A stretch of 64,000 nucleotides of DNA from assembly GCA_029880325.1 (NCBI GenBank), contig JAOUOP010000030.1:29612-93611 (forward strand), written 5' to 3'. Source of the stretch: Myxococcales bacterium. GTDB lineage: Bacteria; Myxococcota_A; Polyangia; Polyangiales; JAFGIB01. A program made the translations under genes and the position numbers. The notes beneath the pieces are model-generated. The model was not told the DNA's origin. It made no database searches and saw only the letters and a list, made by a program, of their open reading frames with translations. Shown here one piece after another: positions 15,066-22,699 of the stretch. Each line of letters begins with the position of its first letter. Position 1 is the first letter of the stretch.

Positions 15066-17092
15066 ATCCCGGCCAATCCCAGAGCGAGCCCCAAGTCGAG
15101 CTTCAGGCGGCCAGCGCGGTCGCCGGCACGGTTTCGAGCGATGCCGACCGCGCCGCGCCGGGCGAGCGCGGCGGGCTCTATGCGGGCTTGCGTCGCGTGC
15201 TGTCCCGTCCGGGAGCGGACCGCGCTGTGATCTGGCTTTCACTTCTGCTCGGAGCCTTCTGCCTCGACACGGGGTTGGCCGCCGACGACTACATCCACGC
15301 CATGGTCGCCCGCGGCTCGACGGCCATCGCCGGCTTCGTCCGCCACCCGCTGGACATGTTCAGCTTCACCGGTGGTGAAGCCACCCGGCTGCTGATGTTG
15401 GAAGGGGTGCTCTCCTGGTGGGCCGATCCGGAAGCCCAGCTCGCGTTCTTCCGCCCTGTCAGCTCGCTGACCCACTATTTGGATCACCAGCTGTGGCCGG
15501 GAGCCCCCTGGTTGATGCATCTGCACTCGTTGCTCTGGGGGGCGCTGCTTTTGGCCGGCGTGCTCGCCGTCTACCGCCGCCTCCTCGGTGCCGGCTGGGT
15601 GTGCGCGCTGGCGGTCTTTCTCTACGCGCTCGACGACGGTCGCGCCTGGTTTGGCTCCTGGGTGGCGGCGCGCAACGCCGCCGTCGCCACCGCGATCTCG
15701 ATTTGGGCGTTCTACTTTCACATTCGCGCCCGGGCCGACGGCTACGGGGCCGGGCGCATCATCTCGCCGGTGCTGCTCGCGGTCGCGCTGCTCGCTGGCG
15801 AAGGGGCGATCTCGATCTGCGCCTATCTCTTCTGCTACGCGGTCTTCCTCGACGAACGCGGCTCTCCCGTCCAGCGTTTGCTGTCGATCGCGCCCCATGC
15901 CGTGGTCACGCTGGCTTGGCGCGCGGCCTATCGGGGCATGGGCTATGGCGCGCTCAAGAGCGGCCTCTACTTCGACCCGGTCGGCGATCCACTGAACTTC
16001 CTGGGGGCCCTGGCCGAGCGCGGACCGGTGCTGCTCTTTTCGCAGATCGGCGGCACCTGGTCGGACGGCTGGAGCGCGGTCTTCGCCTTTCCCGTGTTGC
16101 ACCGCCTGCTCATCCTGGGCTCCTGCTTTGCGGTCGGGCTGGTCGGCTTCGCGTTGTGGCCGCTGTGGAAGAGCGATCGGGTGGTGCGCTTCGGCGTGGT
16201 CGGGGCGCTCTTGAGCGTGGTCCCCGCCAGCCCAGCCTTTTCCGCCGACCGCCTTTTGACCTGGGTGGCGATCGGCGCCTGCATCGCCATGGCGCGACTA
16301 ATCGCGACCTACATCGACATGCCCGGGCAGCTGACGGCCGCCCCCCTGCGCGCCCTGGTGCTGCCACCCCTGATGCTCTGGCTCGTCGTGAGCAACGCCA
16401 TCATCGACCCCATCTTCTTGCCCTCGCGGGCACGCGGCAACGTGGCCATGCGCGACATCCTGGACCGCGCCCACGCCGGCGTGCCAGGCGATCGCAGCAT
16501 CGAGGGCAAGCACATCGTCTACATCAATCCGGCGGCCGTGCCCCTGGCCGCCTATATCCCCATCGAGCGCGCCGCCCTGGGTCGGCCGCGGGCGCGCTCC
16601 CAGGTCTGGCTGGCCACGGGCGAGACCGAGGTTCGCGTGCAGCGCATCGACGAGCGCACGCTCCGGGTGCGGCCCCGGGGCGGCTATCTGATAAGCCCCG
16701 CCTCGCACCTGGCGCGCAATCCCGCCACCCCCTTCGAGAAGGGCTACAGCGTGCAGCTCTCGGTGGTGCGCATCGAGGTGATCGCGCTGATGGCGGACGG
16801 GCGTCCCGCCGAAATCGAGGCGCGCTTCGACCGGCCCCTCGAGGATCCCTCTCTTCTGTGGCGGCGCTGGCACGACGTCAGCCACGGCCCCTTCGAACCG
16901 CCGCCCGTCGGTCAGACCCTGGTGCTGCCGGCCTCCGACTACCTGCGCGCCGTCTTCGGCGACGCCTTCGAGCTGCCCTTCGATGGCCGCCTGCCCGCAC
17001 CCCACGATCCCGACTGGAGCGAGCAGGGCCAGGTCGTCGGCACCGGCCCCATTTCGCCTGCGCCGGCAGCTGTGGCATACAGCGCCCGATGA
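15062..17092 (+). CDS. Multipass membrane protein, family P4 (GT-C-like)
   Basis: A 676-aa member of the same family with a longer cytoplasmic N-terminus (about 50 residues, Gln/Ser/Ala-rich) and a longer C-terminal tail. Shared marks are GLAADDYIHA, FFRPVSSLTHYLD, LWPGAPWLMHLHSLLW, ALDDGRA, WVAARNA, AGEGAI and YGALKSGLYFDP. It is more divergent in the middle: the usual His after the DD motif (HG) is replaced by Arg, and IANRN becomes VAARN. The C-terminal domain keeps EVRVQRIDERTLRVRPRGGY. The GTG at 15062 overlaps the P3 stop, and the P4 stop overlaps hisIE (ATGA). Confidence 0.75.
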   Translation: MNPGQSQSEPQVELQAASAVAGTVSSDADRAAPGERGGLYAGLRRVLSRPGADRAVIWLSLLLGAFCLDTGLAADDYIHAMVARGSTAIAGFVRHPLDMFSFTGGEATRLLMLEGVLSWWADPEAQLAFFRPVSSLTHYLDHQLWPGAPWLMHLHSLLWGALLLAGVLAVYRRLLGAGWVCALAVFLYALDDGRAWFGSWVAARNAAVATAISIWAFYFHIRARADGYGAGRIISPVLLAVALLAGEGAISICAYLFCYAVFLDERGSPVQRLLSIAPHAVVTLAWRAAYRGMGYGALKSGLYFDPVGDPLNFLGALAERGPVLLFSQIGGTWSDGWSAVFAFPVLHRLLILGSCFAVGLVGFALWPLWKSDRVVRFGVVGALLSVVPASPAFSADRLLTWVAIGACIAMARLIATYIDMPGQLTAAPLRALVLPPLMLWLVVSNAIIDPIFLPSRARGNVAMRDILDRAHAGVPGDRSIEGKHIVYINPAAVPLAAYIPIERAALGRPRARSQVWLATGETEVRVQRIDERTLRVRPRGGYLISPASHLARNPATPFEKGYSVQLSVVRIEVIALMADGRPAEIEARFDRPLEDPSLLWRRWHDVSHGPFEPPPVGQTLVLPASDYLRAVFGDAFELPFDGRLPAPHDPDWSEQGQVVGTGPISPAPAAVAYSAR

Positions 17093-17766
17093 GCACAGCG
17101 CAGCTGAAATTCGACGCCTCGGGGCTGGTTACGGTGGTGGTGCAGGATCGGCTCAGCGGCGAGATCCGAATGCTCGCCCACGCCGACCGCGCGGCCCTCG
17201 AGGCCACGCTGCGGACAGGCGAGGGGCACTTCTACAGCCGATCGCGCCAGCGCATGTGGCGAAAAGGCGAGGAGAGCGGCAATGTTCTCAAGGTCCACGA
17301 GGTCTTCGCCGACTGCGACGGAGACGCCCTGGTCTACCTGGTCGATCCCGTGGGCCCCAGCTGTCACACCGGTCGCAAGAGCTGCTTCTTTCAGCGCCTG
17401 GAGCTGGACGCCAGCGGAGACCTGAGTCTACGGGAGGACCCGGCGGCCCACGCCCGGGCGCTGCTGCCGCGGCTGTGGGCCGAACTCGAGGCGCGCCGTG
17501 ACGCCACCGCGGATCGCAGCTACACGCGCAAGCTGCTCGACGGCGGCGCCGACAAGGTGGGCGCCAAGCTTCGGGAGGAGGCCGACGAGCTGGCGCGGGC
17601 CATCGCTGGCGAAGCCGACGAGCGCGTGGTCTCGGAGGCCGCCGATCTGGTCTACCACCTGCTGGTGGGACTGCTACTCAGGGGTCGCACGCCGCAGCAG
17701 GTCCAAGCCGAGCTGGCGAGGCGCTTTGGCACCTCGGGCATCGACGAGAAAGCCTCCCGGGGCTGA
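17089..17766 (+). CDS. hisIE: Bifunctional histidine biosynthesis protein HisIE
   Basis: This 225-aa cytoplasmic enzyme catalyses two successive steps of histidine synthesis: removal of pyrophosphate from phosphoribosyl-ATP and opening of the phosphoribosyl-AMP ring. The HisI half (about 1-115) has WRKGEESGN (58-66), DCDGDA with C76, and C92/C99; their spacing of 16 and 7 matches the family zinc ligands. The HisE half (about 140-215) has YTRKLL, the acidic EEADELARAI and EAADLVYHLLVGLL. It is coupled to P4 by an ATGA overlap, although no other his gene is present. It converges with cdnL, leaving only five bases between the stops. Confidence 0.96.
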   Translation: MSTAQLKFDASGLVTVVVQDRLSGEIRMLAHADRAALEATLRTGEGHFYSRSRQRMWRKGEESGNVLKVHEVFADCDGDALVYLVDPVGPSCHTGRKSCFFQRLELDASGDLSLREDPAAHARALLPRLWAELEARRDATADRSYTRKLLDGGADKVGAKLREEADELARAIAGEADERVVSEAADLVYHLLVGLLLRGRTPQQVQAELARRFGTSGIDEKASRG

Positions 17767-17771
17767 AGCCT

Positions 17772-18266
17772 CTACTTCAGAACCGAAGCGATCTCTTTTT
17801 CCACCTTGGCCGCGGAGATTTTGCGGGCCAGGGCCAGCTCGGTGACGACCAGGTTGCGCGCCTGCTCGAGCAGCCGGCGCTCGCTGAAGCTCAATTCCTT
17901 GTCTTCTCTGATCCGGTGCAGATCGCGCAGGACCTTGGCGACCTCGAAGGCCGAGCCGCTGCTGAGCATCTCCGTGTACTCCCGGTAGCGCTTGTTCCAT
18001 GGCTGTACCGTGACCGCGATCTCGGGGTCCTTGAGGATGTCGAGAACCTTTTTGGCATCCTTCCGGGAGATCACACCGCGCAGGCCGGCGCGCTTGGCGC
18101 CGTCGGTCGGGATCATCAGCTTCATTTCCGTGTCCAGAATCTTCAGGATGTAGAATTCCTTCTTCTGGCCAGCGATGTCGCGGCTCTCGATCCCGGTGAT
18201 CTGAGCCACCCCATGGGCTGGATAGACCGCGTTGTCTCCCACCTTGAATTGCTGAGCCACAGGCAC
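17772..18266 (-). CDS. cdnL: CarD/CdnL-family RNA polymerase-binding regulator
   Basis: CdnL-type proteins bind the RNA polymerase beta subunit and stabilise open complexes at rRNA and other promoters; in Myxococcus the protein is essential. The 164-aa protein has the N-terminal CarD_CdnL/TRCF domain (FKVGDNAVYPAHGVAQI, about 7-23) and the helical C-terminal DNA-contact domain with the highly conserved PWNKRYREY. It lacks the HMGA-like tail of CarD itself, so CdnL is the better name. The GTG at 18266 follows GGAGATCAA, a good ribosome binding site. A promoter candidate lies about 150 bases upstream. Confidence 0.95.
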   Translation of the reverse strand: MPVAQQFKVGDNAVYPAHGVAQITGIESRDIAGQKKEFYILKILDTEMKLMIPTDGAKRAGLRGVISRKDAKKVLDILKDPEIAVTVQPWNKRYREYTEMLSSGSAFEVAKVLRDLHRIREDKELSFSERRLLEQARNLVVTELALARKISAAKVEKEIASVLK

Positions 18267-18413
18267 TTGATCTCCTATTCCGCCGTCTATGGAGCCCCCG
18301 ATGGGAGCCCCCCGGGCATTGCGGTCGCCAGATTCGAGCCGTTGCGCCAGATCTCGCCACGATGATGGCTGGCCTGGAATTTTGGCGCCGCGCTGATGCG
18401 ATGTGCGAGAGGT

Positions 18414-18442
18414 ACGATAGCACCAAAGTGACCCAGAGGCAA
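18414..18442 (-). promoter_or_regulatory. Candidate cdnL promoter
   Basis: On the minus strand, TTGCCT (18442-18437) and TATCGT (18419-18414) are separated by exactly 17 bp; each box matches four of six sigma-70 consensus bases. It would give a leader of about 140 nt containing a near-direct repeat GGAGCCCCCGAT / GGGAGCCCCCCG (complement of the message). Confidence 0.45.
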
Positions 18443-18488
18443 CTGCCCCCGAGCGCTTTGTGCCCCAAATGGGGACGTTTCAGGGGGC

Positions 18489-18540
18489 GGCCGAGTGCCT
18501 GAAATCACTCGGGATTTTTCTTCGAATCAAGCACTCGGCC
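18489..18540. terminator. Overlapping alternative hairpins at the recA 3' end
   Basis: GGCCGAGTGC (18489-18498) is the exact reverse complement of GCACTCGGCC (18531-18540). Nested inside, CCGAGTG (18491-18497) is also complementary to CACTCGG (18506-18512), followed on the plus strand by GATTTTTC. The two structures share one arm and are mutually exclusive. The recA stop (18527) lies in the loop of the larger one. No plus-strand gene ends here, so a role in ending or protecting recA mRNA is inferred. Confidence 0.5.
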
Positions 18541-19657
18541 GAGGCCGCTGGCCGCGTTTGCCCTCGGAGGCTCGGGGCTCGCGGCGGCCGCTGTCGGTGG
18601 CGGCTGGAGGGGGGTCGGCCGCGGCATCGGTCGGGGCCTCCTCCGTTTCCTCGCCCGTGTCCATATTCAGTCCCCGCTTCTCCATCACGCGGCGCTCCAC
18701 GTCGGCCAGGACCTCGGGGTTGTCGATCAGGTATTTGCGGGCGTTCTCGCGGCCCTGTCCGATGCGCTGACCCTGGTAGCTGTACCAGGAGCCGGACTTG
18801 TCGACGACGTCGGCCTCGACGCCCAGGTCCAGGGCGTCGCCGCTGCGGCTGATGCCCTCGCCGAAGAGGATGTCGAACTCGCAGGTGGTGAAAGGTGGGG
18901 CCATCTTGTTTTTGACCACCTTGACGCGCGTGCGGTTGCCGATGGCCTGGTCGCCGGTCTTGATGGCGCCGATGCGGCGCACGTCCAGGCGCATGCTGGA
19001 GTAGAACTTCAGCGCGTTGCCGCCGGTGGTGGTCTCGGGTGAGCCGAACATCACGCCGATCTTCATGCGGATCTGGTTGATGAAGAAGAGCGTGGTGTTG
19101 GAGCGGTGGACGTTGCCGGTGAGCTTGCGCAGGGCCTGGCTCATCAGCCGCGCTTGCAGGCCCACGTGGCTGTCGCCCATCTCGCCTTCGATCTCGGCCT
19201 TGGGCACCAGCGCCGCCACCGAGTCGACCACGATCATGTCGACCGCGCCCGAGCGCACCAGGGTGTCGGCGATCTCCAGGGCCTGCTCGCCGAAGTCGGG
19301 CTGGGCCACCAGCAACTCCTCGGTGTTGACGCCCAGCCGCCGCGCGTAGCTCACGTCCAGGGCGTGCTCGGCGTCGATGAAGGCGGCCACGCCGCCCTGG
19401 CGCTGGCACTCGGCCACCGCATGAAGTGTGAGGGTGGTCTTGCCGCTCGATTCTGGCCCGTAGATCTCGATGATGCGCCCCTTGGGGTAGCCGCCGATGC
19501 CGAGCGCCACGTCCAAAGACAGCGCGCCGCTCGAGGTGGTGGCCACGCGCACGGCGCGCTGCGAGCCCAGCCGCATGATCGCGCCCTTGCCGTATTGCTT
19601 CTCGATGGACGCGACCGCCAGGTCCAGCGCCTTGCTTCGGTTGTCTTCTGTGGCCAT
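18527..19657 (-). CDS. recA: Recombinase RecA
   Basis: RecA forms ATP-dependent filaments on single-stranded DNA for homologous recombination and LexA cleavage. The 376-aa protein contains the Walker A GPESSGKTTL, FIDAEHALD, the Walker B region MIVVDSVAALVPKAEIEG, and the DNA-binding L2 region beginning GVMFGSPETTTGGNALKFYS. The C-terminal tail is longer than usual (about 45 residues): Glu/Asp/Pro/Ala-rich, then basic with KRGQRPRP. The ATG at 19657 follows AGGGAAAGAG and gives MATEDNRSKALDLAV; longer upstream frames are read-through of cinA. It lies 41 bases downstream of cinA in the common cinA-recA order. No LexA-type box was found in front of recA itself. Confidence 0.98.
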   Translation of the reverse strand: MATEDNRSKALDLAVASIEKQYGKGAIMRLGSQRAVRVATTSSGALSLDVALGIGGYPKGRIIEIYGPESSGKTTLTLHAVAECQRQGGVAAFIDAEHALDVSYARRLGVNTEELLVAQPDFGEQALEIADTLVRSGAVDMIVVDSVAALVPKAEIEGEMGDSHVGLQARLMSQALRKLTGNVHRSNTTLFFINQIRMKIGVMFGSPETTTGGNALKFYSSMRLDVRRIGAIKTGDQAIGNRTRVKVVKNKMAPPFTTCEFDILFGEGISRSGDALDLGVEADVVDKSGSWYSYQGQRIGQGRENARKYLIDNPEVLADVERRVMEKRGLNMDTGEETEEAPTDAAADPPPAATDSGRREPRASEGKRGQRPRPSA

Positions 19658-19698
19658 TTTCGCTCTTTCCCTGTGTGTGTCCGCCGGGGGCGGCTGCA

Positions 19699-21018
19699 TC
19701 ATCGCTCCGGCCCCTGCGGGGGCGAAGCCAAATCGTCGGATGGCGCCGAATTGCCCTGCAGCTCGGCCGCGCGGCCGTCGCTCGCCCGCAGCAACAACTC
19801 GAGCGCCGCGTAGGCCGCCCCGAGCCGCACGCGCTCGCGCTCGCCGCTGAAATGTCGCCGTTCTGCAACGGTTTTTCGGCCACGGCGGGCCAGCCCAAAG
19901 CACACGGTGCCCACGGGTTTGTCGGCGCTGCCGCCGTCGGGACCGGCGATGCCGGTGGTGGCCACGGCCAGATCGGCGCCCGATCGCTCGAGCGCGCCCT
20001 CGGCCATGGCTGCGGCCACCTCGAGGCTGACGGCGCCGTGGGCCTCGAGCAGGTCGGCGCCCACCCCCAGCACGGCCTGCTTGGCGGCGTTCGAGTAGGT
20101 CACCGCGTCCAGCAACAGGAAGTCGGAGCTGCCCGGGGCGTCGGTCAGAAGCTTGCCGAGGAGACCTCCGGTGCAGGACTCGGCCACCGCCAGCTTCAGG
20201 CCCGCGGCGCGCAGTCGCTGGCCCACGTGGGCCTCGAAGCGATCGGCGCGCCCGCCGTAGGCGTGGCCGGCCAGGCGTTGTCGCACCTGGGCGGCGACGG
20301 CTTCGGCCGACTGCCGGGCCGTCCCCGGGTCGGCCGCGCGGGCCAGCACCTTGACCTCGATTTCGGGAAAGTGGGCGCGGTAGCCCAGGGTGATCTCGGG
20401 TTGGTGCATGGCGCCGCCAGGCTCGAGATCGGCGAGGCGTTCGGCCACCTCCGACTCGCGCAGGCCGTAGCTGCGGATGTGGACCTGGGCGCTTTCGGGC
20501 GTAACACGGGAGCGCAGGGCCGGCTCCAGGTGGGCATCGAAGAGGTGGCGCATCTCGCGCGGTACGCCGGGCAGGAAGTAGCACTCGGCATGGCCGACGC
20601 AGACCCGGAAGGCCGGCGCCGTGCCGACCTCGTTGAGCAGTACTTCGGCCGAGCGGGGCAGATCGGCCTGCTTGGCGTTGGGGGCGGGCATCGGTCGGCC
20701 CAGGGCCCGGTAGCGGGCCTCGATGCGCTCCAGGGAGGGGACGTGGCGCTGCAGTGGTTCACCCAGCAGCGCCGCCACCGCCTCGGCCGTCAGGTCGTCG
20801 GAGGTGGGACCCAGACCGCCGGTGCTGACCACGAGCTTGACCTCCTGCCCAAACCTGGACAGGGTGGCGCCAATCCGTTCGGAATCATCTGGGACGACCG
20901 CGTGTTCGAGGATCTCGCAGCCCATCGCAGTGAGTCGATCCGACAGCCAGGTGGCGTTGCTGTTGACCAGCTCGCCCCGGGTCAGTTCGGTACCGATGGA
21001 GAGGATCGCGGCTCGCAT
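19699..21018 (-). CDS. cinA: CinA-like nucleotide amidohydrolase
   Basis: The 439-aa protein joins an N-terminal MoaB/molybdopterin-binding-like domain (about 1-170; IGTELTRGE, STGGLGPTSDD, LPGVPREM) to a C-terminal PncC nicotinamide-nucleotide amidase domain (about 270-415; AESCTGG, YSNAAK, GIAGPDGGSADKPVGTV). CinA proteins act in pyridine nucleotide salvage, and in some bacteria the gene is induced with competence and precedes recA, as here. The C-terminus has a non-conserved tail of about 25 residues. It is likely the first gene of the cinA-recA transcript and diverges from the M16 gene, with 88 bases between them. Confidence 0.95.
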   Translation of the reverse strand: MRAAILSIGTELTRGELVNSNATWLSDRLTAMGCEILEHAVVPDDSERIGATLSRFGQEVKLVVSTGGLGPTSDDLTAEAVAALLGEPLQRHVPSLERIEARYRALGRPMPAPNAKQADLPRSAEVLLNEVGTAPAFRVCVGHAECYFLPGVPREMRHLFDAHLEPALRSRVTPESAQVHIRSYGLRESEVAERLADLEPGGAMHQPEITLGYRAHFPEIEVKVLARAADPGTARQSAEAVAAQVRQRLAGHAYGGRADRFEAHVGQRLRAAGLKLAVAESCTGGLLGKLLTDAPGSSDFLLLDAVTYSNAAKQAVLGVGADLLEAHGAVSLEVAAAMAEGALERSGADLAVATTGIAGPDGGSADKPVGTVCFGLARRGRKTVAERRHFSGERERVRLGAAYAALELLLRASDGRAAELQGNSAPSDDLASPPQGPER

Positions 21019-21026
21019 CGAGGCTG

Positions 21027-21055
21027 AGCGTATGTGCAGGTGATCGTCCCGTCAA
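21027..21055 (-). promoter_or_regulatory. Candidate cinA-recA promoter
   Basis: On the minus strand, TTGACG (21055-21050; five of six consensus bases) and TACGCT (21032-21027; three of six) are 17 bp apart. Initiation about seven bases beyond the -10 would fall at about 21020, two bases before the cinA ATG at 21018, so the mRNA would be nearly leaderless. Confidence 0.45.
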
Positions 21056-21106
21056 GCGCTTCGGCGCATCCCACGCCCCGACCGGGGCCCACTTCGGATC
21101 CAGACC

Positions 21107-22699
21107 ATGCTCCTTTTCAATCGAACGAATGCCCCCACGGCCGCGGCGCTGGCGCTGGGCGTGCTGCTGATGCCGTCCGCTGCCCTGCAGGCGCAGGGCG
21201 CGGCCGCCGCCAGCGCGGAGGCCAAGCCCGCCGCGCCCAAGCCCGCCGCACCCAAGTCTGCCCCCGCCTCGGCTCCGAAGGCCGCGGCGCCCAAGACGCC
21301 AGCGGCGAAGGCGCCGGCCGCAGGTAAGGCCGCCGAGGCCGGCTCGGGGGTGAAGCTGCCGGTGCTGCGCCGCACGCTCGCCAATGGCCTGCGCGTGGTG
21401 ATGAGCCCCGACAAGACCGTGCCCACCACGGCCGTTGCGATCTACTACGACGTGGGCTCCCGCGACGAGCAGCCCGGAGGCTCGGGCTTCGCCCACCTCT
21501 TCGAGCACATGATGTTTCAGGGCTCGCGCAACGTGGGCAAGGGCGAGCACTTCCAGCTGGTGATGAACCGCGGTGGCTCGGCCAACGGCACCACCAGCCA
21601 CGACCGCACCAACTACTATCAAACGGTGCCGAGCAACGATCTGGCGCTGGCGCTGTGGCTCGAGGCCGATCGCATGCGCTCGCTTGCGATCACCCAGGAT
21701 AACTTCGAAAACCAGCGCCAGACCGTGATGGAGGAGCGTCGCCAGAGCTACGACAACAGCCCCTACATGAAGTCGATGCTGCGCATCAACGAGCTGGCCT
21801 ACGGCGATTACTTCCCCTACGCCCACAGCACCATCGGTGACATGGCCGACCTGCAGAAGGCGCCGCTTTCGGCGGTACAAGAGTTCTTCGACACCTACTA
21901 CGCTCCCAACAACGCCGTGCTGGGGATCGTCGGCGACTTCGAGCCCGAGGCCGCCATGGTCTTGGTCGAGAAGTATTTCGGCGCCATTCCCAAGCGCAGC
22001 ACCCGCGCGTTTAACGCGCCGCCGCCGGCGGCGCAAAAGGCCGAGCGCCGCGAGAGCATGAGCGATCCGCTGGCGGAGCTGCCGGCTTTCCACATCGCTT
22101 ACCACATCCCGCCCGAGCACACCGACGACCACTATCCCCTCGACGTGCTGGCCATGGTGCTCGGCGACGGCGAGAGTTCGCGCCTCTATCAACAGCTGGT
22201 CAAGGGGCAGGAATTGCTGCAGGAGATCGACGTCAACACCGACGGTCGGCGCGGGCCCGATCTCTTCAGCGTCTGGGCGGTCTGCGCCAAGGACAAGAAG
22301 GCCGAGGCGGCGCGCGCGGTGATCTACGAGGAGCTTTCGGCCATCGCCAAGCGCGGGATTCGCGACGAGGAGCTGCAGAAGGCCAAAAATCGCATCCGCT
22401 CCTATTTCGTCTTCGGGCTGCAGAGCAACCTGCAGCGTGCGCAGCGCCTGGCCGAATTCGAGCTCTACTGGGGCGACCCCGAGCTGCTCAACGCCGAGGC
22501 CGACCGTTACCTGGCGGTGACCGTGGACGACGTCAAGCGCGTCGCGGGCCAGTATTTCGCCGCCGAAAATCGCACCGTGCTCGATGTCCTGCCCGTGGCC
22601 AAGGCCGAGCCGCCCGCGCCCGCGAAAGCGGCGGATAAGGCCGACACTACCAAGAAGAAGGGCAAGCAGTCCGCGCCCGCGAAAGGCAAGCAGCCATGA
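21107..22699 (+). CDS. Zinc metalloprotease, M16 family (catalytic subunit)
   Basis: A 530-aa exported peptidase. A signal peptide (about 1-30) is followed by an Ala/Pro/Lys-rich linker (31-80), then two M16 domains. The inverted zinc motif HLFEH has H130, E133 and H134; the distal glutamate is in QTVMEERR (about 209-210). The second half carries the typical R/Y region GESSRLYQQL. A C-terminal Lys/Ala/Pro tail is present. The gene overlaps the next M16 gene by ATGA, so the products probably form a heterodimer of one catalytic and one non-catalytic chain in the periplasm. The substrate is unknown. Confidence 0.93.
   Translation: MLLFNRTNAPTAAALALGVLLMPSAALQAQGAAAASAEAKPAAPKPAAPKSAPASAPKAAAPKTPAAKAPAAGKAAEAGSGVKLPVLRRTLANGLRVVMSPDKTVPTTAVAIYYDVGSRDEQPGGSGFAHLFEHMMFQGSRNVGKGEHFQLVMNRGGSANGTTSHDRTNYYQTVPSNDLALALWLEADRMRSLAITQDNFENQRQTVMEERRQSYDNSPYMKSMLRINELAYGDYFPYAHSTIGDMADLQKAPLSAVQEFFDTYYAPNNAVLGIVGDFEPEAAMVLVEKYFGAIPKRSTRAFNAPPPAAQKAERRESMSDPLAELPAFHIAYHIPPEHTDDHYPLDVLAMVLGDGESSRLYQQLVKGQELLQEIDVNTDGRRGPDLFSVWAVCAKDKKAEAARAVIYEELSAIAKRGIRDEELQKAKNRIRSYFVFGLQSNLQRAQRLAEFELYWGDPELLNAEADRYLAVTVDDVKRVAGQYFAAENRTVLDVLPVAKAEPPAPAKAADKADTTKKKGKQSAPAKGKQP

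Noticed and set aside
17763..17780. CTGAAG/CTTCAG stem between hisIE and cdnL stops as bidirectional terminator
   Set aside because: Only six pairs and no T-tract on either side; kept only as a possible weak structure.
19675..21027. 450-codon frame antisense to cinA
   Set aside because: The cinA domains on the other strand are complete, and this frame has Gly/Ala/His-rich noise only.
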